Part shown: piece after piece, positions 1 to 8,000 of the stretch | Numbering within the stretch: position 1 is the first letter of the stretch | Layout of the letters: every line of letters starts with the position of its first letter | Assembly (NCBI GenBank): GCA_021648265.1 | Contig: JAKITD010000009.1 | Location: 1 to 61,292 of the forward strand | DNA from: Flavobacteriaceae bacterium | GTDB lineage: Bacteria; Bacteroidota; Bacteroidia; Flavobacteriales; Flavobacteriaceae | Direction: 5' to 3' | Length of the DNA: 61,292 bases | Notes under the pieces: model-generated | The model's input: only the letters and a program-made list of their open reading frames with translations | What the model was told of the DNA's origin: nothing | The model's database searches: none | Made by a program: the position numbers and the translations under genes

Positions 1-233
1 ATGTGAACTCAACCCACAATAGGGTTAAGAAATGGATTGACAATACATTTTGGGGAGTATCTACCAAGTATTTACAGCAATATTTAAATTGGTACCGTAT
101 CAAAGAAAAGATTAAAAACAGTAATGATAAGCTAAATGTGTTTGTAGCTAAAATATCAGAAGATATTAACGCATATCAAAACTATCAAAATATTGAATTG
201 AGGTATCAAAAATTAATTTCAACGCAGTTTTAA
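1..233 (+). CDS. IS1595-like transposase, C-terminal fragment (cut by window edge)
   Basis: The frame is open from the window edge to a TAA at 231-233, so this is the 3' end of a gene that starts outside. The readable tail contains THNRVKKWIDNTFWGVSTKY followed by LQQYLNWYRIKEK, which resembles the end of IS1595-group (ISXO2-like) DDE transposases of Bacteroidota. The GTG at position 3 is only an apparent start. Just after the stop the sequence ACTAGAGCCC probably forms the right end of the element, because the neighbouring truncated membrane gene breaks off there. The catalytic residues lie outside the window, so intactness cannot be judged. Family assignment is from memory of the tail motif only. 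Confidence 0.6.
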   Translation, partial: VNSTHNRVKKWIDNTFWGVSTKYLQQYLNWYRIKEKIKNSNDKLNVFVAKISEDINAYQNYQNIELRYQKLISTQF

Positions 234-235
234 AC

Positions 236-382
236 TAGAGCCCAAATAATAAACAAAATATCTATTAACAATTTGAGTATCTGGTCTCTTTCTTAAATAA
301 AGGATGCCGATTACAGCAGCCAATAATTCCAGAAAATATATTGGAACTACTTTAAATAAATATTCCTGAAAATAATCCAAAA
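236..382 (-). pseudogene. Truncated N-terminal copy of the neighbouring membrane protein
   Basis: On the minus strand this stretch encodes IYFLELLAAVIGILYLRKRP followed by ...YFVYYLGSS. This aligns with the N-terminus of the intact 235-residue membrane protein next door (IYFIEWAAFIFSIYYYKKQP ... YLVLYLGF). Homology stops at about 236-245, exactly where the IS1595-like element ends, so the gene was probably cut by that insertion. The ATG used by the intact copy has been lost. An ATG at 404 would give a 61-codon ORF starting inside the upstream remnant. It is a decayed paralogue, not a functional gene. Confidence 0.7.
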
Positions 383-511
383 TTAGTAAGCTCGTGGGGA
401 CCATCTAACTCCACCCATATTCAAAAGATCAATCCCATAATTATTAGCCGAGTTAGCATCATCGCTTTCGGTAGCATTTAAAAATACGGTGGTTTTGTGT
501 TTTTGTATCAT
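383..511 (-). pseudogene. C-terminal remnant of a second copy of the 118-residue protein
   Basis: The minus strand reads TTVFLNATESDDANSANNYG then IDLLNMGG...PRAY-stop. The intact gene at 1225-1581 ends in ATVFLNATESDDGNSDNNYG then IDPLNMGNGG..PKAY-stop. About 37 C-terminal codons are recognisable and the rest is missing. Together with the truncated membrane gene downstream it shows that the two-gene cassette was tandemly duplicated and the outer copy then decayed. Confidence 0.72.
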
Positions 512-517
512 CTATTA

Positions 518-1225
518 TTAATTTAATATTTCATCTTTATTTGAGTTGCTTTTTGCACAGACTATAAAGCCTAGTATAAAGGAAGAGTAAAGTATGTAAT
601 TCCCTACGTTTAATAAGCTAGTATAAAAAATAATATTTTCAGGAGTACTTTTATCTATTAATAGCGAACTAAAAATAAAAACAGGTGTTAAGCATAAATG
701 AAAAATTAAAACACCCACCGAAATATAAAATACTACTGATTTTGAAAGGTTTAATATTCTATCCGAGTTTATTAATTCTAGGTAGTAAGTAAAAATACTT
801 ATCAAAACTAAAACGGTACCACTAATAAGTGTTATAGCAGAATATTTAATAAATAAAACATCACTAAAAACTAATATTGAGACACTTGTAATTAAAAATA
901 AACCAGATAAAACCTCCATCAGTTTTATTGTTTTGGTATTTTTTAAAAACAATTTAAAAAATAAAGCATAAAATAAAAAAGTAATAATTAAGTAAACATT
1001 ATATAACCAGTAGTTTTTCTCGAAAGAAGTATTTTTTAAAAAGCTAAAAATATCCCAATCATCAACAAAAAAGGTATAAAACCCAATAGTTTCAACAACT
1101 ACTGTAAACCCTAAATACAACACAAGATATTTTATAGGTTTAGAGGGCTGTTTTTTATAATAATAAATACTAAAAATAAAAGCAGCCCATTCTATAAAAT
1201 AAATAATAAATTGTTTAAATTCCAT
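518..1225 (-). CDS. Multi-pass membrane protein of unknown function
   Basis: A 235-residue protein with about seven hydrophobic segments of 18-22 residues (roughly 5-22, 32-50, 75-95, 103-120, 127-150, 165-188 and 203-225) separated by short Lys/Asn-rich loops. I do not recognise a family or catalytic motif. Its ATG overlaps the stop of the upstream 118-residue gene (TAATGG), so the two are translationally coupled. The same order and overlap are preserved in the decayed copy at 236-511, so these two genes travel as a unit. A role as membrane partner of the small soluble protein is inference only. Confidence 0.7.
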   Translation of the reverse strand: MEFKQFIIYFIEWAAFIFSIYYYKKQPSKPIKYLVLYLGFTVVVETIGFYTFFVDDWDIFSFLKNTSFEKNYWLYNVYLIITFLFYALFFKLFLKNTKTIKLMEVLSGLFLITSVSILVFSDVLFIKYSAITLISGTVLVLISIFTYYLELINSDRILNLSKSVVFYISVGVLIFHLCLTPVFIFSSLLIDKSTPENIIFYTSLLNVGNYILYSSFILGFIVCAKSNSNKDEILN

Positions 1226-1581
1226 TAATACGCCTTAGGAGGAAAGCCTCCATTTCCCATATTCAAAGGATCAATCCCATAATTATTATCAGAATTACCA
1301 TCATCGCTTTCGGTAGCGTTTAAAAATACGGTGGCTTTGGTAGATTCTTTATCGTTATAGGCTGCAAAATATACGCGTATGCCTGGATTGTCTATTCCTT
1401 GTTTTGCAGATTCGTCTTTTACATAGTTAATAAACTCTTGTAATTGGTCTATATTGAAAGTTATTGCACAGCAATCTTTACTGCCCATTGCTTTTGCTAT
1501 GTCAACAGCTCTGGTGGTGTTCCAGTTTTTTTGTAATGTTTTTGCTGCAGCTACAGTGATGCAATTTTTTGGTTTTGTCAT
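1225..1581 (-). CDS. Small conserved flavobacterial protein, unknown function
   Basis: A 118-residue soluble protein with no signal peptide or membrane segment. It contains a DCCAITFNIDQLQEFINYVK segment and a GIRVYFAAYNDKE segment. It resembles a family of about 100-130 residue flavobacterial proteins with a 'xIRxYFxAY' core, none with a known role as far as I recall. It is the first gene of a coupled two-gene unit with the membrane protein that follows. A good promoter lies upstream (TTG at 1636-1638, 19-base spacer, TATCTTTA at 1609-1616, minus strand). The C-terminus is Asn/Gly/Asp-rich. Function unknown. Confidence 0.7.
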   Translation of the reverse strand: MTKPKNCITVAAAKTLQKNWNTTRAVDIAKAMGSKDCCAITFNIDQLQEFINYVKDESAKQGIDNPGIRVYFAAYNDKESTKATVFLNATESDDGNSDNNYGIDPLNMGNGGFPPKAY

Positions 1582-1608
1582 TATAATTTGGTTATTAGTT
1601 AATAAGAA

Positions 1609-1638
1609 TAAAGATAGGTAGTTTTTTTAATATCACAA
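1609..1638 (-). promoter_or_regulatory. Predicted promoter of the 118-residue gene
   Basis: On the minus strand TTG (1638-1636), a 19-base spacer and TATCTTTA (1616-1609) fit the Bacteroidota TTG-N19/20-TAnnTTTG pattern with one mismatch. The ATG lies 27 bases downstream. Confidence 0.5.
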
Positions 1639-1661
1639 GTTTGTTGATGTAAATATTATTG

Positions 1662-1835
1662 GATGTCCTAGCGAGAAGTCTTTTCAGCAAAGAAGCGTCC
1701 TCTATAATTCACCTGTCCTCGCGAGGAGGAACGACGTGGCGACCTCTTAAAAAAAACCTAAATTGAAACCGAAACCAAAAACCCTACCCTTCGATACTTC
1801 TTCCTACGTCAGAAACTCAGGGTACTATATTATAA
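1662..1835. repeat. Degenerate dispersed palindromic repeats
   Basis: The gap before the first sulfotransferase contains TGTCCTCGCGAGGAGGAACG..GTGGCGACCT, a decayed form of the TGTCATTGCGAG..GCAATCT element seen elsewhere in the window. It also has a second repeat type, CCTTCGATACTTC..TCAG..GGTAC, related to the copies near 14.3 kb and 52.3 kb. No coding potential is visible. Confidence 0.5.
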
Positions 1836-1848
1836 ATTAAATAAACTC

Positions 1849-1856
1849 TATATTTG
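1849..1856 (+). promoter_or_regulatory. Predicted -7 element of the sulfotransferase/cupin operon
   Basis: TATATTTG matches TAnnTTTG and lies 17 bases before the ATG at 1874. No TTG stands at the expected upstream distance, so the -33 half is weak. Confidence 0.4.
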
Positions 1857-1873
1857 AGCATTATACATTTATT

Positions 1874-2674
1874 ATGATAAAAAACCTTTTTAATATTTTT
1901 AATAAAAAAGAATTATTAACAGATTGTGTTTTTATACATATTCCCAAAACAGGAGGTTCTACATTTATTGGAGCATTAAAAGATGCTACAAAATTGTCAT
2001 CTTCAGAAATGAAAGTAGCAACGCATAAAATTAACAATGTAGGAAATGTCCAAGTAAAACATGTCGATTTCAGTACTAAAGAAAGGTTTTTTAAAGGGAC
2101 AGAAATATTTAAAAATCACTACAATCCCGATAAAAACAAAAAACACTTTATGCTAGTACGCAACCCGATTGATAGAGTAATTTCTGAGTTTAATTTTCAA
2201 TATTATATATTAAACGGTAAGGAAGGAAACCCTAATGCTGCTATTATTTCAAGAATGAAACCACGTCCTACATCTATTGATGAATATATAGAGTTTAAAG
2301 AAACACAAAATTACCAAATAAAATTTTTATTGGGTAAACCTTTAGGTTATAAAGGGAAAATAATTTTAAATGATTTAGATTTAATTAATAATAAAATTGA
2401 AGAACTACCTATTTACTGTGGTGTAACAGATGAGTATTCTAGCTTCTTAAAAACATTTGAAATAGAAAGCGGAATTAAATTAAGCAAAAAAATAGTAGTT
2501 CGAAAAAAAACACCTTTTATGTTTCAGAGCATCGTTTCTGAAAAAACAAAAAAACGTATTCGTGAATTAAATTCTTTAGATTATAAATTATATGAATTAG
2601 CAAAGTCTAAATCTTTATCAAATAATTTAAAAGAAGATTATAAATACCAAGAGAACGATGTTTTTATTGTTTAA
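1874..2674 (+). CDS. Sulfotransferase family protein (Sulfotransfer_2-like)
   Basis: A 266-residue cytoplasmic protein predicted to transfer sulfate from PAPS to a carbohydrate or other hydroxyl acceptor. The 5'-phosphosulfate-binding loop IPKTGGST is at residues 23-30, and the 3'-phosphate-binding motif RNPIDRVISEF is at 96-106. Both match carbohydrate/heparan-type sulfotransferases, and the length is normal for bacterial members. There is no signal peptide. It is followed after 11 bases by a cupin/JmjC-like gene in the same direction, and another sulfotransferase faces it. This suggests a small cluster for decorating a sulfated glycan or surface molecule. The acceptor cannot be inferred. 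Confidence 0.82.
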   Translation: MIKNLFNIFNKKELLTDCVFIHIPKTGGSTFIGALKDATKLSSSEMKVATHKINNVGNVQVKHVDFSTKERFFKGTEIFKNHYNPDKNKKHFMLVRNPIDRVISEFNFQYYILNGKEGNPNAAIISRMKPRPTSIDEYIEFKETQNYQIKFLLGKPLGYKGKIILNDLDLINNKIEELPIYCGVTDEYSSFLKTFEIESGIKLSKKIVVRKKTPFMFQSIVSEKTKKRIRELNSLDYKLYELAKSKSLSNNLKEDYKYQENDVFIV

Positions 2675-2685
2675 AATAAGTAATT

Positions 2686-3423
2686 ATGTTTAATTTTTTT
2701 AATAAAAAAAAGAATACAATCCTTCAATTAGATAAGGTTTTAGCTTCAGACATTTCAGCAAAACAACTTAAAAAATTGTATATCGACAAGCGCAGACCTT
2801 TAATTATTAAAGGTGGGGCAAATTCATGGCCATTAATAAAAAAATGGAATAAAGAGTATATTTCTGAAAACATGGGAGGTTATGTCTGTAAAATCATTAA
2901 CGATTCTAGACCTGCTTATGCAAAAGAACAAACTACTCTAAAAATTTATTTCAATAAATTTCCAGGCTACAGTACACTAACTCTTGATGTTTATGACGAT
3001 ACATCGCCTCCATTATTTATGAAAGATATAAAAATGCCAAATATATATTTTTCAAAAAAAGATATTTCGAGGTTTTTCTTTTATCATTCTGTAAAAGATG
3101 CTGGAACATTACCTCATATTCATGGTGATGCTTTTAATATTCTTCAGCAAGGTGAAAAACATTGGGTTTTTTATGATGCAAGTAAAATGGAAAATGAAAA
3201 AGGATATCATGCTCTTCAAAAATCAAATAGAAAATATAATATTGGGTCGCACGCTAAGCAATGGTTTGCTAAAGAATTAAAGAAATTACCATCTCAGGTT
3301 GACGAAGTTTTTGAATGCATACAAGAAGCAGGAGATATAATATTTATACCTGCTGGTTACAGTCACGCAGTCTTAAATAAAAGTGAAGTGATGGGTATTG
3401 TTTTTGAAACAAAACAAAAGTAA
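2686..3423 (+). CDS. Cupin-like / JmjC-domain protein (putative 2-oxoglutarate oxygenase)
   Basis: A 245-residue protein of the Cupin_8/JmjC type. It has RPLIIKGGANSWPLIKKW near residues 37-54, an iron-binding HxD pair at H146-G-D148 and a distal His at 227 in the strand GDIIFIPAGYSHAVLN, the usual facial triad order of Fe(II)/2-oxoglutarate oxygenases. Family members hydroxylate proteins or small molecules; the substrate here is unknown. It starts 11 bases after the upstream sulfotransferase stop, so it is co-transcribed. Its stop abuts the stop of the convergent sulfotransferase (3423/3424). The pairing with two sulfotransferases is unusual to my knowledge. Confidence 0.75.
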   Translation: MFNFFNKKKNTILQLDKVLASDISAKQLKKLYIDKRRPLIIKGGANSWPLIKKWNKEYISENMGGYVCKIINDSRPAYAKEQTTLKIYFNKFPGYSTLTLDVYDDTSPPLFMKDIKMPNIYFSKKDISRFFFYHSVKDAGTLPHIHGDAFNILQQGEKHWVFYDASKMENEKGYHALQKSNRKYNIGSHAKQWFAKELKKLPSQVDEVFECIQEAGDIIFIPAGYSHAVLNKSEVMGIVFETKQK

Positions 3424-4518
3424 TTAAAACCACTTAAACCTTTTACGGCTTTTAGGAATTACAATGTTATTCGAATCAAATTGAAGATAATTTTGGTATT
3501 TAATTTTTTGTTTTGGGGAAGATTTGTAGTTGCGATCTATTGTTTTAGCGATTTCAATAGTCATCTCTAATGGGCTTGCGTTTTCTTTCTCTGAAATAGT
3601 TTGAAGTTGCTTTGTAAATGAAGCGTTTTTGTCTTTGCTTTCAAATGCTTTAACCACAGTGTCATTCCATACATTAATGTAAATTTTTCCATCTTTAATT
3701 TTTGCATTATGGTGTAAGTAATCGTTAAGGCTTTTAAAAAAGATGTTATTTAAGTGAATAAACTCAAGGTTTTTTAATTCTATTTCCAATAAATTAAAAC
3801 GTTCTGTAAATTTTAAAACATAATCATATTTGTTGCCATTAAAATTAATTTTTGAACCTTTGTTTAAAGTAACTTGAGATTCAAATGTTTTTAAACACTC
3901 ATTATAAAGTTGAAAATCTAATGCGTTATGTTTTATAATTAAATTTGATAATTCTTCAGAAACTTCATTTAGCTTTGGTCTATTTAGTGTAATTCTTTTA
4001 ACATCTAATTTTTTTGGCCATTTAATATTGGTATGCTGACTAAAATAATTAAGAGAAGCCTCATAGTGCTCAAAGATGCCAACTTTAATATTTGAGTTTC
4101 TAATCGTGTTGCTGACCAATTCAAAATCATCTTGATTTACTAAATTAGTATCATACATTCTTTTTCCAACCAAAAAACCAATCATATAATTTTGAGTTTG
4201 ACGGTTTTTAACATAACTAATTAAGTCTTTAGGTAAAGGCTTTATCAAAGACATAAACTCTGGTCGTGTTTTAATAAACGAATATTCAGAAATAATACGA
4301 TCTACAGGATGTCTTAATAGCATAAAAATATTATAATCCTTGTAATAATCATACTTTAAAGGGTTAAATATATCTGCGGAGTTGGACCTTTTAGTTTGAT
4401 AATCTATATGTCTATAGTTAAAATCTGGTTTTGTTTGCCAATCTGTTTTATTAATTGCACAGTTTATCGTTGTACCTCCTGTTTTAGGAATATGGATAAA
4501 TATATTTTTGTTTTTCAT
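3424..4518 (-). CDS. Sulfotransferase family protein with extended C-terminus
   Basis: A 364-residue protein with the PAPS-binding loop IPKTGGTT at residues 10-17 and the 3'-phosphate motif LRHPVDRIISEYS at 68-80. Its N-terminal 200 residues are related to the 266-residue sulfotransferase nearby. The roughly 150-residue C-terminal extension (from about residue 215) has no feature I recognise. No signal peptide. A TATATTTG -7 element lies at 4537-4544 on the minus strand, 18 bases before the ATG. The gene is convergent with the sulfotransferase/cupin pair, so the three probably belong to one function, possibly glycan sulfation. Confidence 0.8.
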   Translation of the reverse strand: MKNKNIFIHIPKTGGTTINCAINKTDWQTKPDFNYRHIDYQTKRSNSADIFNPLKYDYYKDYNIFMLLRHPVDRIISEYSFIKTRPEFMSLIKPLPKDLISYVKNRQTQNYMIGFLVGKRMYDTNLVNQDDFELVSNTIRNSNIKVGIFEHYEASLNYFSQHTNIKWPKKLDVKRITLNRPKLNEVSEELSNLIIKHNALDFQLYNECLKTFESQVTLNKGSKINFNGNKYDYVLKFTERFNLLEIELKNLEFIHLNNIFFKSLNDYLHHNAKIKDGKIYINVWNDTVVKAFESKDKNASFTKQLQTISEKENASPLEMTIEIAKTIDRNYKSSPKQKIKYQNYLQFDSNNIVIPKSRKRFKWF

Positions 4519-4536
4519 TAGAACACTTCTTATCTA

Positions 4537-4544
4537 CAAATATA
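4537..4544 (-). promoter_or_regulatory. Predicted -7 element of the 364-residue sulfotransferase
   Basis: The minus strand reads TATATTTG, an exact TAnnTTTG. No good TTG is found 19-20 bases upstream. Confidence 0.4.
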
Positions 4545-4639
4545 ATTTAAAAAAAACTAGTTATGTAATGCTGAAATATTGTTTCTTAAAGTGAACTCCT
4601 AAAATCAGTACTATTATAAAAAAACTCTAAAGTAAATTT

Positions 4640-4735
4640 CATAAGGTCACCACGCTCCTAAGGTCGCTCGTGAAACTACCTTTTTTTTAACCGCAAAGAA
4701 CGCAAAGGTTTACGCAAAGGTCACAAAGGCTTTAT
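4640..4735. repeat. Dispersed intergenic repeats ('cgcaaag' type and 'taaggtcg' type)
   Basis: The stretch holds CACGCTCCTAAGGTCGCTCG, related to the CTAAGGTCGAGCAATCACTC copy near 14.3 kb. It is followed by ACCGCAAAGAACGCAAAGG..ACGCAAAGGTCACAAAGG, a repeat common between Bacteroidota genes. No ORF. Confidence 0.45.
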
Positions 4736-4760
4736 TGTTACCTCTAAATACTAATTTATT

Positions 4761-4852
4761 TGTCATTGCGAGTAGCTTTTTCTGCTACGTGGCAATCTGT
4801 TGAACGTAACTAAATTCATAAAATCGCCAAGTCGTACCTCCTCGCGAAGACA
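4761..4852. repeat. REP-like palindromic element
   Basis: It begins TGTCATTGCGAGTAGC, continues GCTACGTGGCAATCTGTTGA, and closes GTACCTCCTCGCGAAGACA, an inverted copy of the beginning. The following bases (4862-4908) are a CTTCAACTTC-type hexamer tract also present in the composite elements at 10.8 and 11.1 kb. The remaining sequence up to 5070 is AT-rich, with a weak TTATATTG -7-like box at about 5022-5029 for the gene downstream. Confidence 0.6.
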
Positions 4853-5070
4853 TTTCAAATCATCTTCAACTTCATCTTCGTTTTCAACTTCAACTTCGTA
4901 ATAACCAACACCATTCATCGGTAATAATCAATATTTTATCAGATAAAAAGCAATAAATTATAGATGAACTACTAAATGTTAATAAAAATTAAAATAAACT
5001 TTTATTTTTCTTATAAATCACCTTATATTGCTACGATATTCTTATAACAAATTAAAATATTTTATTAATT

Positions 5071-8000
5071 ATGAAAAAATTTACTTATTTAATATTGGGT
5101 TTATTCTTGATGGCATTTAGCTGGCAAAGTAATGCGCAATGTGATTACACGCTTGAGATGAACGATTCTTGGGGAGACGGATGGAACGGAAATACCATGG
5201 ACGTCTTAGTTAATGGTTTAATAGTACTTGATGATGTTACCTTTGCCACAGGAACTCAAAGCTTATTGACTTTTCCAGTAAATACTGGTGACGATGTAAC
5301 CACTATATGGAATGGAGGAGGAGGTTTTGGGAACGAAACCTCCTACAGGATACTCGATGCTGGTGGGACCAGTGTTGGCTCTGGAGCCGAGAGTGATATC
5401 CTTACCGGAACCATAACAGCTGCTTGTCCAGCTTGTAACCCCCCAAGTACACTAGCTGCAAGCAACATAACACAAACCCAAGCAGATCTATCTTGGACAG
5501 CTGGTGGAACTGAAACCGCTTGGAATGTTGAGTGGGGATTAAACCCACTTACTCTAGGAGCTGGAACTACCGTAACTGGAGTTACAAACCCTTATACCTT
5601 AATGGGGTTAACTGCTGATACTAATTACGATTATTACGTACAAGCAGATTGTGGTTTAAACGGAACAAGTTCTTGGGCAGGACCTTTTACCTTTTTTACA
5701 GGTCATTGTTTATCGGTTCCTTCATCTAATGATGGTGCTGGAATATCAAACGTACAATTACAAACTACAGATTTTCCTACAGGCGATGTTACTTATTTTG
5801 ACCATACAGGTACGGTAATAGATATAGCTCAAAGCACTACAGTTAATCTTCAAGTAACTTTTCAAACAGGGTATACTTACGATACTAATGTTTGGATCGA
5901 TTTAAACGACAATTTAATATTTGAAGCTTCAGAACAAGTTTTTGATGGAGTTTCACTTGGAGACAATCCAACAACATTAGATGCTTCTTTTCCTTTAGGT
6001 GCTGGTGCAGCATTAGGAAATCATAAAATGCGTATTGGTACTGCAGATACTGGTCAACAACCAGGAGACCCTTGTTATAATGGTTCTTTTGGAGTAACAT
6101 TAGACTTTACAGTAAATGTAACCCTTCCACCTAATTGTTTACCACCTCTTGATCTAGCGGTAACAAATGTTAATTCCGCAGCAGGAACTGCCGACCTTAG
6201 TTGGACAGATGCCAATGCACCTTCAAGTGATTTTACTTATAGTGTAGAAGATATAACCAATGGGGTAAACTTTATACCTAATACTTTATCTGGAGGTTTA
6301 ACTACAGTTGGTATAACTGGATTAGTTGCTGGAAACGATTATACGTTTTCAGTTTTTTCTAATTGTGGATTAGATACTAGTACGGTAACAGGTCCATTAG
6401 CCTGGAACCAAACAGATTTACCAGACTGTGTAACTTATACCTCTCCACTTGATGGAGCTACCAATGTTGTTGGTGGTATTGTATCACTAAATTGGACAGA
6501 ACCAGGTACAGGAACAGCTCCAACAGGATATGATATCTATTTTGGACAAACTTCAGGTGCTTTAACAAATCTTGGAACTATTCCATTTCCTGCAACAGGT
6601 ATTAATATATCTGGTGTTGCAGCAGGCTCTACTAATTATTGGATGATTGTTCCAGTAAATGCAGGTGGTGGCAATTTAAGTTGTGGAGAATTTTCTTTTA
6701 CAACTGCAGCTGCACCAACAGCGCCAGCAGGAGTTACTTGTGCCATAGCCGATCCATTTAATGCTTTTACTGAAGAATTTGACGTACAAGGATTATGGAC
6801 AGGTGACATAGCATCTGGAACTACAAATGATTTATGGAACTTTGGACGAACTGGAGGAACAGGTTCTGGAAGTACTGGTCCATCTGGAGCACATAGTGGT
6901 GCAAACTATATGTATTTTGAAGCTTCAGGTGCAAATGGTTCAATAGCATTAGCGAATTCACCAGCTATCGATTTAACTGGTGCTTCTGAAGGTGCCGAAC
7001 TATCATTTTTCCTTCACGCTTATGGAGCTTCTATAGGACGATTGGATGTTTTAGTTTCAACAGATGGGGGTACAACTTTTGCACTCCTAGACTCTTGGGG
7101 AGGACAACTGCAAACTGCATCAGCTGATGCTTGGGTACCAATGGGTGTGAATTTAGATGCTTATTTAGGGCAAACAATAAATATTCAATTACGATATATT
7201 TCTACCAACGGTTTTACAGGTGATATGGCAATTGATTTGTTTGAAGTAAATACTTGTCAGACAATTACTTGTCCAGACCCATCTGCAATGACAGCTTCAT
7301 TAATTACAGTAACGACAGCAGATCTAGACTGGACAGAAAATGGAACAGCTACGGTTTGGGATTTAGAAATGGGTGTAAGTGGATTTACTGCTACAGGAAC
7401 TCCTACCGATAACGATATTACAAAACCATTTTCAGCAACAGGTTTAACAGCCAATACTACTTACGATGTATATTATAGAGCCGATTGTGGTGCAGATAAT
7501 ACAAATGTGAGTGCTTGGGTAGGACCTTATAGTTTTACAACACTAGCAGGCGCACATGCATTCCCATTAACAGAAGACTTTGAAAGTGGTTTTACTTATT
7601 TTGATAATGCTTCTGGTAATAATGTAGATTTTACAATCGAAACAACCATAATTAATGGAGGTACAAACAGTGTACATAATGCCCATACATCTAGTAATAC
7701 TAATATTTTGCTTGAAACAGGTATTTTAGATCTTTCTGGTACAACAGCTGCTCAAATAGATTTTTGGCATATTGCAAAAACTGAAGGTGGTTGGGATAAA
7801 TGTTATGTTGAAATCTCTACAGATGGAGGTGCTACTTATACAGCATTACCAAACTCTGCTTATTTAGGTGCTGCTAATGGATATGACACAAATGGATATT
7901 TCCATGAAGACTCTTATGCTGACTGGGGAACAACTGATGTTCCTGCAATTAATGCTTGGTGGAAAAAAGAATCGTTTAGTTTAGCCGCTTATAATGTTGC

